DNA of 8,174 nucleotides from the NCBI GenBank assembly GCA_031254265.1, contig JAIRUV010000061.1, positions 1-8,174 of the forward strand, given 5' to 3'. The DNA is from Candidatus Methanoplasma sp. GTDB taxonomy: Archaea; Thermoplasmatota; Thermoplasmata; Methanomassiliicoccales; Methanomethylophilaceae. Under the pieces are notes generated by a model that was not told the DNA's origin, ran no database searches, and was given only the letters and a program-made list of their open reading frames with translations. Below, piece by piece: positions 1-4,501 of the stretch (position 1 is the stretch's first letter; each line of letters begins with the position of its first letter). Position numbers and translations under genes: made by a program.

Positions 1-383
1 TGAGGAACTACCTCATAGAGAGGATACTGAAGGAGATACCCTATTCAAAGCTCAACGGTGACAGGGACAGAAGGCTCCCCGGCAACGCCAACATTAGTTT
101 CAGGTACATAGAAGGGGAGTCCTTGCTGTTGATGGCGGACATGAAGGGGATAGCGGCCTCGACAGGCTCTGCCTGCGCTTCCGGCTCCCTCGACCCATCC
201 CACGTGCTCCTCGCCATAGGCCTGCCGCACGAGATTGCACATGGATCCATCAGGATGACGCTGTCGGAATTCACCACCAAAGAAGAGCTCGATTTCACAG
301 TGGATGCTTTGAAAGAGATCGTTTTCAAGCTAAGATCAATGTCTCCTCTGTACGAGGACGCTGTTAAGAACAAGGAGGTATGA
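1..383 (+). CDS. nifS: Cysteine desulfurase, NifS/IscS family (3' part only)
   Basis: This is the C-terminal part (about 126 residues) of a PLP-dependent cysteine desulfurase, which removes sulfur from cysteine as an enzyme-bound persulfide and hands it to the Fe-S scaffold. The reading frame is open from base 3; the start and the PLP-lysine region lie outside the window. The visible sequence has the family's RLPGNANISF stretch and the active-site loop STGSACASGSLDPSHVL, with the catalytic Cys encoded at 174-176, followed by the typical HGSIRMTLSEFTT segment. The tail ends normally at TGA 381-383. That stop overlaps a possible ATG at 380, and the scaffold gene iscU follows directly, so the two are surely co-transcribed. 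The loop and length fit the NifS/IscS group I type (Cys in a long flexible loop) better than SufS. The partner gene supports the same reading. Confidence 0.95.
   Translation, partial: RNYLIERILKEIPYSKLNGDRDRRLPGNANISFRYIEGESLLLMADMKGIAASTGSACASGSLDPSHVLLAIGLPHEIAHGSIRMTLSEFTTKEELDFTVDALKEIVFKLRSMSPLYEDAVKNKEV
373..379 (+). promoter_or_regulatory. Ribosome binding site deciding the iscU start
   Basis: A strong AGGAGGT motif sits inside the last codons of nifS. GGAGG (374-378) is one base from the ATG at 380 but seven bases from the ATG at 386. Only the second spacing is workable, so 386 is the preferred iscU start. Confidence 0.75.
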
Positions 384-385
384 AT

Positions 386-835
386 ATGCAGTACAGCAAC
401 AAGGTAATGGATCACTTCACAAACCCTAGGAATATGGGAGAGATCGAGGACGCAAGCGGCGTAGGCACGGTAGGCAACGCAAAATGCGGCGACATAATGA
501 GAGTGTACCTCGACATAGACGATGACGGCATTATCCGGGATGTTAAATTCAAAACGTTCGGCTGCGGCGCGGCGGTCGCCACCAGCAGCATGGCCACCGA
601 GCTCATCAAAGGGAAACACATCAACGAAGCCCTCAAGCTGACGAACAGGACCGTGATGGAGGCCCTCGACGGTCTCCCGCAGGTCAAAATGCACTGTTCC
701 GTCCTTGCTGAAGAGGCAGTGCGCGCAGCTCTCTGGGACTATGCCGACAAGAAAGGCATAGAGATCGAGGGACTCGAGAAGCCGGCAGACGACATACATG
801 ACAGCCACCACGAAGACATTGCGGAAGACGACTGA
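386..835 (+). CDS. iscU: Fe-S cluster assembly scaffold, IscU/NifU N-terminal type
   Basis: This is the scaffold on which Fe-S clusters are built from NifS-derived sulfur before transfer to client proteins in the cytoplasm. From the start at 386 it has 149 residues and opens with [16 protein letters not shown], the standard family start. The three cluster cysteines are present: C34 in NAKCGD (with the conserved D36), C60 in TFGCGAA, and C104 in [10 protein letters not shown], preceded by H103. An LPQVK motif (97-101) stands where bacterial IscU has LPPVK, the HscA chaperone site; no hscA/hscB is visible here. The last 20 or so residues (from about 130) are an acidic, His-containing tail ([15 protein letters not shown]) beyond the usual end of about 128 residues. 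It could bind metal, but that is only inference. An upstream in-frame ATG at 380 would add two residues. cysK begins five bases after the stop. Confidence 0.95.
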   Translation: MQYSNKVMDHFTNPRNMGEIEDASGVGTVGNAKCGDIMRVYLDIDDDGIIRDVKFKTFGCGAAVATSSMATELIKGKHINEALKLTNRTVMEALDGLPQVKMHCSVLAEEAVRAALWDYADKKGIEIEGLEKPADDIHDSHHEDIAEDD

Positions 836-839
836 TCAG

Positions 840-1763
840 ATGATCCACGATGACCTTGCCGGGCTCATAGGAAAGACGCCTCTGCTGAGGCTCAGGAATA
901 TAGAGAAAGAATACGGCCTGGACGCGGAGATCGTTGCAAAAGTGGAGTCCAGGAATCCATCCGGCAGCGTGAAGGACAGGATAGCATTCTCGATGATCGA
1001 TGATGCCGAGAAGAAAGGACTGATCGTAAAGGGTTCAGTCATCATCGAGTCCACATCAGGCAACACGGGGATAGGGCTTGCCGCAATATCCGCCTCCAGA
1101 GGATACAGGCTCATTCTCACCATGCCGGACACGATGTCCGCAGAGCGCCGCAGTCTTCTTAAGGCATATGGTGCAGAGCTCGTCCTTACACCCGGGAAAG
1201 ACGGAATGGCGGGCGCGATAGCCAAAGCGGAAGAGCTTTCCAAAGAGACCGAGGGCAGCATAATACTCGGTCAGTTCACAAACCCGGCGAACCCGGATTG
1301 CCATGAGATGACAACAGGACCAGAGATATGGGAGGATACCGGCGGGAAGATAGACATATTTGTTGCGGGGGTCGGCAGCGGAGGTACGATAACCGGCGCA
1401 GGAAGATACCTCAAATCCAAAGACCCCGGCATAATGGTCGTAGGCGTCGAGCCCGCTGAATCGGATGTCCTTTCCGGCGGCAGCGCCGGACCTCATAAGA
1501 TCCAGGGGATAGGCGCAGGATTCGTGCCGGTCATTCTAGATATGAAAGTCATAGACAAAGTGATGAGGATCCCCGGAGAAGAAGCCATTACGTTCGGCAG
1601 AGAGTCGGCAAAGAAAGAGGGGTTGCTTGTGGGAATATCCGCAGGGGCCGCGCTTGCAGCGTCGGTAAGGCTTGCAAAACTGCCGGAGAACAAGGGTAAG
1701 AGAATAGTCTTCATCGCTCCGGACAGCGGAGAGAGGTATCTTTCATCGGATATGTTTCAGTAA
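840..1763 (+). CDS. cysK: Cysteine synthase A (O-acetylserine sulfhydrylase)
   Basis: This PLP enzyme makes cysteine from O-acetylserine and sulfide. With the start at 840 it has 307 residues, normal for the family, and opens near the conserved IGKTPLLRL. The PLP lysine is K45 in NPSGSVKDR. The substrate loop TSGNTG is at 72-77, the phosphate-binding GSGGT loop at 179-183, and the [10 protein letters not shown] motif near the C-terminus supplies S296 to the pyridine nitrogen. The run [23 protein letters not shown] and the segment [23 protein letters not shown] are those of CysK rather than CysM or cystathionine beta-synthase. An upstream ATG at 798 lies inside iscU and would add 14 residues with no family match, so it was not used. 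The ribosome site before 840 is weak (GGAAG at 823-827), which suggests translational coupling to iscU. As third gene of the operon it feeds cysteine to the desulfurase. No serine acetyltransferase gene is visible. Confidence 0.95.
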   Translation: MIHDDLAGLIGKTPLLRLRNIEKEYGLDAEIVAKVESRNPSGSVKDRIAFSMIDDAEKKGLIVKGSVIIESTSGNTGIGLAAISASRGYRLILTMPDTMSAERRSLLKAYGAELVLTPGKDGMAGAIAKAEELSKETEGSIILGQFTNPANPDCHEMTTGPEIWEDTGGKIDIFVAGVGSGGTITGAGRYLKSKDPGIMVVGVEPAESDVLSGGSAGPHKIQGIGAGFVPVILDMKVIDKVMRIPGEEAITFGRESAKKEGLLVGISAGAALAASVRLAKLPENKGKRIVFIAPDSGERYLSSDMFQ

Positions 1764-2197
1764 TCCGGTATCTCTATCTCGATGAACTGCCCCTTTGAAC
1801 TCCAATCCATCATATCTGCCAGCGTTGTTCCGTCCAGTACTGAGTTCACAGCATCGTTGAGTTTCTTCCAAAGTATCATGGAGACGCATTTGTTCGATCT
1901 TTTGCAGTCATTGACCTCGGCAAGGCATGAGACGAGGGCCGTATCTTCCATCAGTTTTATTATTGACCCGACTGTGTACTCTTCAGGAGGTCTCGAAAGA
2001 CGATATCCTCCGTTTGGCCCCCTTTCGCCTATGACCAGTCCGGCTTTGTTGAGGGGGGAGACGATCTGTTCAAGGTACTTTATCGGTATGCTCTGCCTCT
2101 CGGCTATATCCTTAAGCTTCACATTACCCTCTGTGCCGTTCAGTGAGATGTCCAGCATGCACCTCAGAGCATAACGCCCCTTTGCAGATATGAGCAT
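1757..2197 (-). CDS. Rrf2/IscR-family transcriptional regulator, probably an Fe-S sensor
   Basis: A 146-residue winged-helix regulator opening with [18 protein letters not shown], the hallmark start of Rrf2 proteins (IscR, NsrR, CymR, RirA). The recognition-helix region is about residues 26-54 ([26 protein letters not shown], in two parts) and the wing is [14 protein letters not shown] (57-70). Three cysteines follow the dimerisation helix start: C91, C98 and C104 (C-x6-C-x5-C). IscR has C-x5-C-x5-C, and cysteine-free CymR differs clearly, so Fe-S binding is a fair prediction. The start at 2197 is set by family alignment and by GGAGG at 2208-2212, ten bases upstream; a longer reading frame to 2248 has no support. 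The gene follows a TetR-type regulator by 57 bases on the same strand. It overlaps the 3' end of cysK by seven bases tail to tail, so it is a likely but unproven regulator of the nifS-iscU-cysK operon. Confidence 0.93.
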   Translation of the reverse strand: MLISAKGRYALRCMLDISLNGTEGNVKLKDIAERQSIPIKYLEQIVSPLNKAGLVIGERGPNGGYRLSRPPEEYTVGSIIKLMEDTALVSCLAEVNDCKRSNKCVSMILWKKLNDAVNSVLDGTTLADMMDWSSKGQFIEIEIPDY

Positions 2198-2207
2198 GTT
2201 TGGATAA

Positions 2208-2220
2208 CCTCCTTTAAAGG
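2208..2220 (-). promoter_or_regulatory. Rrf2 gene ribosome site overlapping a 10-base palindrome
   Basis: The minus-strand Shine-Dalgarno AAAGGAGGT lies ten bases before the Rrf2 start. It overlaps a perfect palindrome, CCTTTAAAGG (2211-2220). A protein bound here could block translation or transcription of the regulator's own gene; that role is inference. No convincing TATA box is visible in the 57-base gap, so the gene may be read from the upstream tetR-like promoter. Confidence 0.4.
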
Positions 2221-2254
2221 TAAAAGATTTCCTGCCTGACAACGGCAATATGCC

Positions 2255-2809
2255 TTAAAGGGAATCTCCGAGCAGGATATCAAGCTGTTTGGAGGCAAGC
2301 ATCCTCAGCTGGCCCTTTATGCGGACATCTATGCCGGAGTACTCCGCAAAACCCTCTGGATCCATGGATGCAGCCATAAGGAAACAAACTGCACTGAATA
2401 CTCGGACCGGGTCTTCTTCGTCCGGAACTCCGTCTCCGAATTGTCTCTTCATATGAAGGATCCTTGACGATGTCCTTGCGATATCCTCAGAGAATGATTC
2501 GGCATCCCTGTTCAATCTGAATTTTGCATATTGTATGCGGTCCTCGCATTCCCTGATAAGAAGATCGAACATCGCCTTTCTGTACCCGCCATGTTCCGGA
2601 GACACTTCTTTCGAACGGCCTCTGTTCATCACAGAGATTGCTGCTTTCAGGAGATCGTCCTTGGATCCGAAATAGTAATTCACCATTGCAGGATTTATTC
2701 CGGCGTTCTCGGCTATCCTTCTTGTGGTGAGCTCTTCGCCGCCGTCTGTCGTTGACAGCAGTTCGGCTGTTTTGTTGATTATATCATCGATCTTCTCATT
2801 CGGACGCAT
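2255..2809 (-). CDS. TetR/AcrR-family transcriptional regulator
   Basis: A 184-residue one-component regulator. The N-terminal helix-turn-helix is clear: LTTRRIAENAGINPAMVNYYFGSKDDLLKAAI in two pieces spanning about residues 28-58, with the NYYFGSKDDLL signature of the family. The rest (about 60-184) is a helical ligand-binding and dimer domain with no sequence feature that names the ligand. The start at 2809 is chosen because a TATA-like box lies about 27 bases upstream (leaderless) and because TetR proteins begin only a few residues before the first helix. The longer open frame to 2929 crosses the promoter, palindrome and a tRNA-like fragment and is not credible. The Rrf2-type regulator follows 57 bases downstream and may be co-transcribed. 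What this regulator controls cannot be told from the window; autoregulation is suggested by the palindrome in its promoter. Confidence 0.9.
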   Translation of the reverse strand: MRPNEKIDDIINKTAELLSTTDGGEELTTRRIAENAGINPAMVNYYFGSKDDLLKAAISVMNRGRSKEVSPEHGGYRKAMFDLLIRECEDRIQYAKFRLNRDAESFSEDIARTSSRILHMKRQFGDGVPDEEDPVRVFSAVCFLMAASMDPEGFAEYSGIDVRIKGQLRMLASKQLDILLGDSL

Positions 2810-2819
2810 GTTGATTACT

Positions 2820-2844
2820 AAACATGTTTTGAACATATTTAATT
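2820..2844 (-). promoter_or_regulatory. Promoter and candidate operator of the TetR-type gene
   Basis: On the minus strand an AT-rich box (TTAAATAT, about 2834-2841) lies some 27 bases before the ATG at 2809, the spacing of an archaeal TATA box on a leaderless message. Between it and the start sits the perfect palindrome AAACATGTTT (2820-2829). A further AACAT half-site occurs at 2832-2836. A palindrome between TATA box and start is where a TetR dimer would exclude the polymerase, so autorepression is a reasonable inference. Confidence 0.5.
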
Positions 2845-2923
2845 TATTCTGAACTCTAAGCCAGAACTCAGACACAGTCAAATAATGCATCCAATCGCCG
2901 GATGTACGTTCAAGACGCTCTAG

Positions 2924-2947
2924 GTTCAAATCGCATTGGGCCCACTA
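2924..2947 (+). repeat. Displaced copy of the tRNA-Ile 3' end
   Basis: Bases 2924-2947 match 23 of 24 bases of the 3' end of the tRNA-Ile gene (3217-3240), covering the T-loop, the 3' side of the T-stem, the 3' acceptor strand and the CTA that follows; the one difference is gggCcc for gggTcc. No 5' acceptor strand or anticodon arm that could pair with it is found just upstream, so this is a fragment rather than a working tRNA. It lies 215 bases upstream of the intact gene in the same orientation. Confidence 0.75.
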
Positions 2948-2969
2948 ACACATTGTTGCGCGCACATGT

Positions 2970-2986
2970 TCCGTACCTAATACGGA
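2970..2986. other. Short hairpin in the tetR-tRNA intergenic gap
   Basis: TCCGTA (2970-2975) and TACGGA (2981-2986) form a perfect six-pair stem with a five-base loop. It is not followed by a T-run on either strand. The 353-base gap 2810-3162 holds this hairpin, the TetR promoter, the tRNA 3'-end copy, a second small hairpin (CGTTC/GAACG, 3039-3051) and the tRNA promoter. I see no gene in it. Confidence 0.35.
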
Positions 2987-3130
2987 CGAACAGCTCTCTG
3001 TGTGAGTAGAAATCTTACTTTCCTTCAGAGGAAAATCGCGTTCCGAGAACGATGCTCAGAAGAGATCATTTCGCCTGCAAAGCATAGATGCGGAACGTGT
3101 TTCAAAATAAAAAAACCAATATTGGCAAGG

Positions 3131-3138
3131 TTTATATG
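3131..3138 (+). promoter_or_regulatory. TATA box of the tRNA-Ile gene
   Basis: TTTATATG lies with its centre about 28 bases before the tRNA 5' end at 3163, matching the archaeal box A position and sequence. Confidence 0.7.
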
Positions 3139-3162
3139 GTAAGTACTTATTCGAGTGGTTGC

Positions 3163-3237
3163 GGACCCATAGCTTAGACTGGCTGGAGCGCCCGGCTGAT
3201 AACCGGGAGGTCGTGCGTTCAAATCGCATTGGGTCCA
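3163..3237 (+). tRNA. tRNA-Ile (GAT anticodon)
   Basis: A complete 75-base cloverleaf without an intron. The acceptor stem GGACCCA (3163-3169) pairs fully with TGGGTCC (3230-3236), and the discriminator is A3237. The D-arm is GCTT/GAGC. The anticodon arm CCCGG-CTGATAA-CCGGG places GAT at positions 34-36, which decodes isoleucine ATC/ATT. The T-arm is GTGCG-TTCAAAT-CGCAT with one G-T pair. The 3' end is followed by CTA, so CCA is not encoded and must be added after transcription. It has its own TATA box and a T-run after it. Imperfect pieces of the gene occur on both sides. Confidence 0.97.
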
Positions 3238-3253
3238 CTATCTGTTTCACGTC

Positions 3254-3260
3254 GTTTTTC
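3254..3260 (+). terminator. T-run terminator after tRNA-Ile
   Basis: GTTTTTC lies 16 bases past the tRNA 3' end, the usual form of an archaeal terminator for a stable RNA gene. Confidence 0.45.
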
Positions 3261-3307
3261 TCATGCAACACAGTCGGACACTTAGAAATGTAAAGATTTC
3301 TTGACCC

Positions 3308-3320
3308 TTGCGGACCCATA
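3308..3320 (+). repeat. Displaced copy of the tRNA-Ile 5' end, inside a hairpin
   Basis: The 13 bases TTGCGGACCCATA repeat exactly the tRNA-Ile 5' end with four bases of its upstream flank (3159-3171). Downstream of the copy is GGGTTCAAGGG, which looks like a T-loop. The copy lies in a foldable stem: CCCTTG (3305-3310) with CAAGGG (3333-3338), then ACCC (3314-3317) with GGGT (3328-3331). It has no anticodon arm and is not a tRNA. Together with the 3'-end copy at 2924-2947 it brackets the intact gene. Confidence 0.65.
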
Positions 3321-3392
3321 AGACCGAGGGTTCAAGGGAATGTTGAAGCTGTGCTCTGATCGAATATAATTCAAGGATCAAACGAACAGTGT

Positions 3393-3426
3393 AAAATGAA
3401 AAAATGAAAAAAATGTGAAGAAAAAA
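3393..3426 (-). terminator. Multiple T-run terminator (minus strand)
   Basis: Read on the minus strand this stretch contains three runs of six to seven T (3421-3426, 3407-3413, 3399-3404) and one of four, beginning 17 bases after the stop of the small Lys-rich frame at 3443. Repeated T-runs without a strong hairpin are a normal archaeal stop signal. This supports a minus-strand transcript entering from the right. Confidence 0.55.
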
Positions 3427-3442
3427 GAAGTGTTTAGCCGCG

Positions 3443-3538
3443 TTATTTCTTACCTTTTTTCTTCGCATCAGCGGAAGCCTTGGGAGCAGGTTTTTTGTCC
3501 GCTTCCTTGGGTTTTGCAGCAGTAGCCGTGGTAATCAC
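3443..3538 (-). CDS. Possible small Lys/Ala/Pro-rich basic protein (31 residues)
   Basis: I do not recognise this frame. Read from GTG at 3538 it gives 31 residues, about a third of them Lys, the rest mostly Ala and Pro, ending in AKKKGKK before TAA. The composition resembles disordered basic tails of nucleic-acid-binding proteins, and also the low-complexity linker of the DUF2188 protein a few hundred bases away. In favour of expression: a TATA-like CTTTTATAG on the minus strand at about 3580-3588, and a set of T-runs just after the stop. Against: there is no ATG in frame before a stop at 3599-3601, and the AGAGGTGAT complementary to the 16S 3' end overlaps the GTG itself, leaving no spacing. 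It could start at another non-standard codon, be the remnant of a longer gene, or be part of a non-coding RNA. Confidence 0.4.
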   Translation of the reverse strand: MITTATAAKPKEADKKPAPKASADAKKKGKK

Positions 3539-3579
3539 CTCTGTATGGTATATCCAGATAAGCAGTATTTCCGTCTTTC

Positions 3580-3590
3580 CTATAAAAGTG
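3580..3590 (-). promoter_or_regulatory. TATA-like box upstream of the small basic frame
   Basis: On the minus strand ACTTTTATAGG would place transcription start near 3560, giving a leader of about 20 bases before GTG 3538. On the plus strand the same bases read CCTATAAAAGT, also TATA-like, but no convincing plus-strand gene follows. Direction is therefore uncertain. Confidence 0.35.
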
Positions 3591-3618
3591 TCCGATTTCT
3601 ATTATTTTTGATGTTTGG

Positions 3619-3643
3619 CGAACAAAATATGATATTTTCGAAC
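3619..3643. repeat. AT-rich perfect palindrome with flanking direct repeats
   Basis: AAAATAT (3624-3630) and ATATTTT (3632-3638) are exact inverted repeats around a single G, and the pair is flanked on both sides by CGAAC (3619-3623 and 3639-3643), 20 bases apart. It lies between the DUF2188 terminator and the small basic frame. An operator for a dimeric regulator is one possible reading; AT-rich chance symmetry is the alternative. Confidence 0.45.
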
Positions 3644-3665
3644 ATACTCAGAGACATGCAATTGG

Positions 3666-3698
3666 AAAAAAAGAAGTTGCGGCGGGACGGCCCCCGCC
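3666..3698 (-). terminator. Hairpin plus T-run terminator of the ppiC-DUF2188 operon
   Basis: On the minus strand, directly after the TAA at 3700-3702, GGCGGG (3693-3698) pairs with CCCGCC (3681-3686) across a six-base loop, and a run of seven T (3666-3672) follows some eight bases later. This is a good intrinsic-type terminator for the operon. Confidence 0.65.
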
Positions 3699-3699
3699 T

Positions 3700-4113
3700 T
3701 TATTTTTTCTGGAATTCGCCGGTCTTCTTGTGCTTCACGACCCGCGATCCGTCGTTGTTGGAAACGAGCGTCTTGACATAAGCCTCCGCTTCCGCTTTTG
3801 TTTTGAACAGCTTTGTGGCCCTTTTGGCGCCCCGCGCCTTTACCTGCCACATGCCGTCATCCCTCTTCGTTATATGCCAGACCTTTCCGTCCGACTTCTT
3901 TTCTTCATTTTCCGCCTTTTCTTCTTTAGGCCCCTGCTCTTTAGGTTTATGTTCCTTCGGTTTCTGCTCTTTCGCAGCAGCCTTAGGCGCGTCCTCAGCC
4001 GGCTTCTCCCGGGAAGCCGCCCACCCAGCATCCTTCTCCTTTATCTCGGCCTCTTTCTTTGGCGCCTTATCGTTTTCCCCTTTCTTACCTTTTAACTTAT
4101 CAAAAAAACCCAT
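3700..4113 (-). CDS. DUF2188-domain protein with Lys/Glu/Pro-rich linker
   Basis: A 137-residue protein of unknown function in two parts. Residues 1-76 are highly charged and disordered-looking, opening MGFFDKLKGKK, with three degenerate five-residue repeats KEQKP, KEHKP, KEQGP at 48-62. Residues 77-133 match the DUF2188 pattern as I know it: a WHITKRDDGMWQVK strand, a KATKLF-like turn (here RATKLFKTKAEAEAYVKTL) and a final VVKHKKTGEFQKK. DUF2188 is a small domain found in many bacteria and archaea with no settled function. The start at 4113 has GGGGGAT at a seven-base spacing; the open frame to 4293 runs backwards through the prolyl isomerase gene and is not used. It lies 17 bases after that gene, hence the same operon. 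No signal peptide or membrane segment is seen. Domain assignment is by motif memory and is moderately firm. Confidence 0.8.
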   Translation of the reverse strand: MGFFDKLKGKKGENDKAPKKEAEIKEKDAGWAASREKPAEDAPKAAAKEQKPKEHKPKEQGPKEEKAENEEKKSDGKVWHITKRDDGMWQVKARGAKRATKLFKTKAEAEAYVKTLVSNNDGSRVVKHKKTGEFQKK

Positions 4114-4130
4114 TTTTAATCCCCCATTTC

Positions 4131-4412
4131 TTACTTCTGATCCTTCACAAGTATCAAATGCCATCCGAAATCCGTTCTTACAGGTCCGACAATGTCGCCC
4201 TTCTGTGCATTGAAAGCAGCGGTCTCGAACGGAGCGACCATCTGTCCCTTTCCGAACCATCCAAGGTCTCCCCCATTCTTTCCCGATGGGCATTGGGAAC
4301 GCTTCTTTGCAACATCCGCGAAACTCTTCCCTTTTGTTATCTCCTCTTTAAGTTCCTTGGCCTCTTTCTCGGTTTTCACAAGGATATGTGCCGCATTAAC
4401 CTGTTTCACCAT
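4131..4412 (-). CDS. ppiC: Parvulin-type peptidyl-prolyl cis-trans isomerase, single domain
   Basis: A 93-residue single-domain prolyl isomerase, the size of E. coli Par10 (PpiC) and resembling it closely: AAHILVKTEKEAKEL, FADVAKKRSQCPSGKNGGDLGWFGKGQMV, PFETAAF and FGWHLILV. The active-site residues expected for parvulins are present: H9, C41, M58, F62 and H85. It has no signal peptide, so it acts in the cytoplasm, probably on folding of proteins with slow proline bonds. Par10-like parvulins are known in some archaea. The ATG at 4412 has no ribosome site, but CATATAAA (minus strand, 4435-4442) is centred 26 bases upstream, so the message is predicted to be leaderless. The DUF2188 gene follows 17 bases downstream in the same operon, and the membrane GTPase gene diverges from the same 89-base promoter region. 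Confidence 0.93.
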   Translation of the reverse strand: MVKQVNAAHILVKTEKEAKELKEEITKGKSFADVAKKRSQCPSGKNGGDLGWFGKGQMVAPFETAAFNAQKGDIVGPVRTDFGWHLILVKDQK

Positions 4413-4434
4413 GGTCTGTGTAGTGTATCAGTAG

Positions 4435-4442
4435 TTTATATG
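4435..4442 (-). promoter_or_regulatory. TATA box of the ppiC-DUF2188 operon
   Basis: CATATAAA on the minus strand is centred about 26 bases before the ATG at 4412, which predicts a leaderless transcript starting at or next to the start codon. Confidence 0.6.
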
Positions 4443-4470
4443 TTGTTCTCTGAAAAACCGATTGAAAATG

Positions 4471-4479
4471 ATTATATCT
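4471..4479 (+). promoter_or_regulatory. TATA box of the membrane GTPase gene
   Basis: ATTATATCT is centred about 27 bases before the ATG at 4502, and no ribosome site precedes that ATG, so a leaderless transcript is predicted. The box lies about 37 bases from the divergent ppiC box, so one regulator could affect both. Confidence 0.5.
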
Positions 4480-4501
4480 CCTCGGTCCCATATGGTAGAA
4501 A

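Noticed and set aside
41..811. 256-residue open frame on the minus strand over nifS and iscU
   Set aside because: It is the antisense of two well-recognised genes, has no family resemblance, and its openness follows from the codon pattern of the plus-strand genes.
798..839. Upstream ATG start for cysK adding 14 residues
   Set aside because: It lies within iscU, has no ribosome site, and the added residues do not match the family, whose members begin close to the IGKTP motif.
2888..2904. Hairpin CATCC-AATCGCC-GGATG with seven-base loop, like an anticodon arm, upstream of the tRNA 3'-end copy
   Set aside because: The loop lacks the required T at position 33 and no acceptor or D-arm can be formed around it, so I do not call a second or pseudo-tRNA with an anticodon.
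2810..2929. N-terminal extension of the TetR-type gene by 40 residues
   Set aside because: The extension would be coded by the predicted promoter and palindrome and reaches the tRNA 3'-end copy; TetR proteins begin shortly before the first helix.
3025..3468. Minus-strand frames of 65-87 residues around the tRNA
   Set aside because: They cross the tRNA gene antisense, have low-complexity or tRNA-derived sequence and no start signals.
3545..3781. Plus-strand frame of 78 residues starting after a TATAAAAG-like sequence
   Set aside because: It runs antisense through the terminator and the 3' end of the DUF2188 gene and has no recognisable domain.
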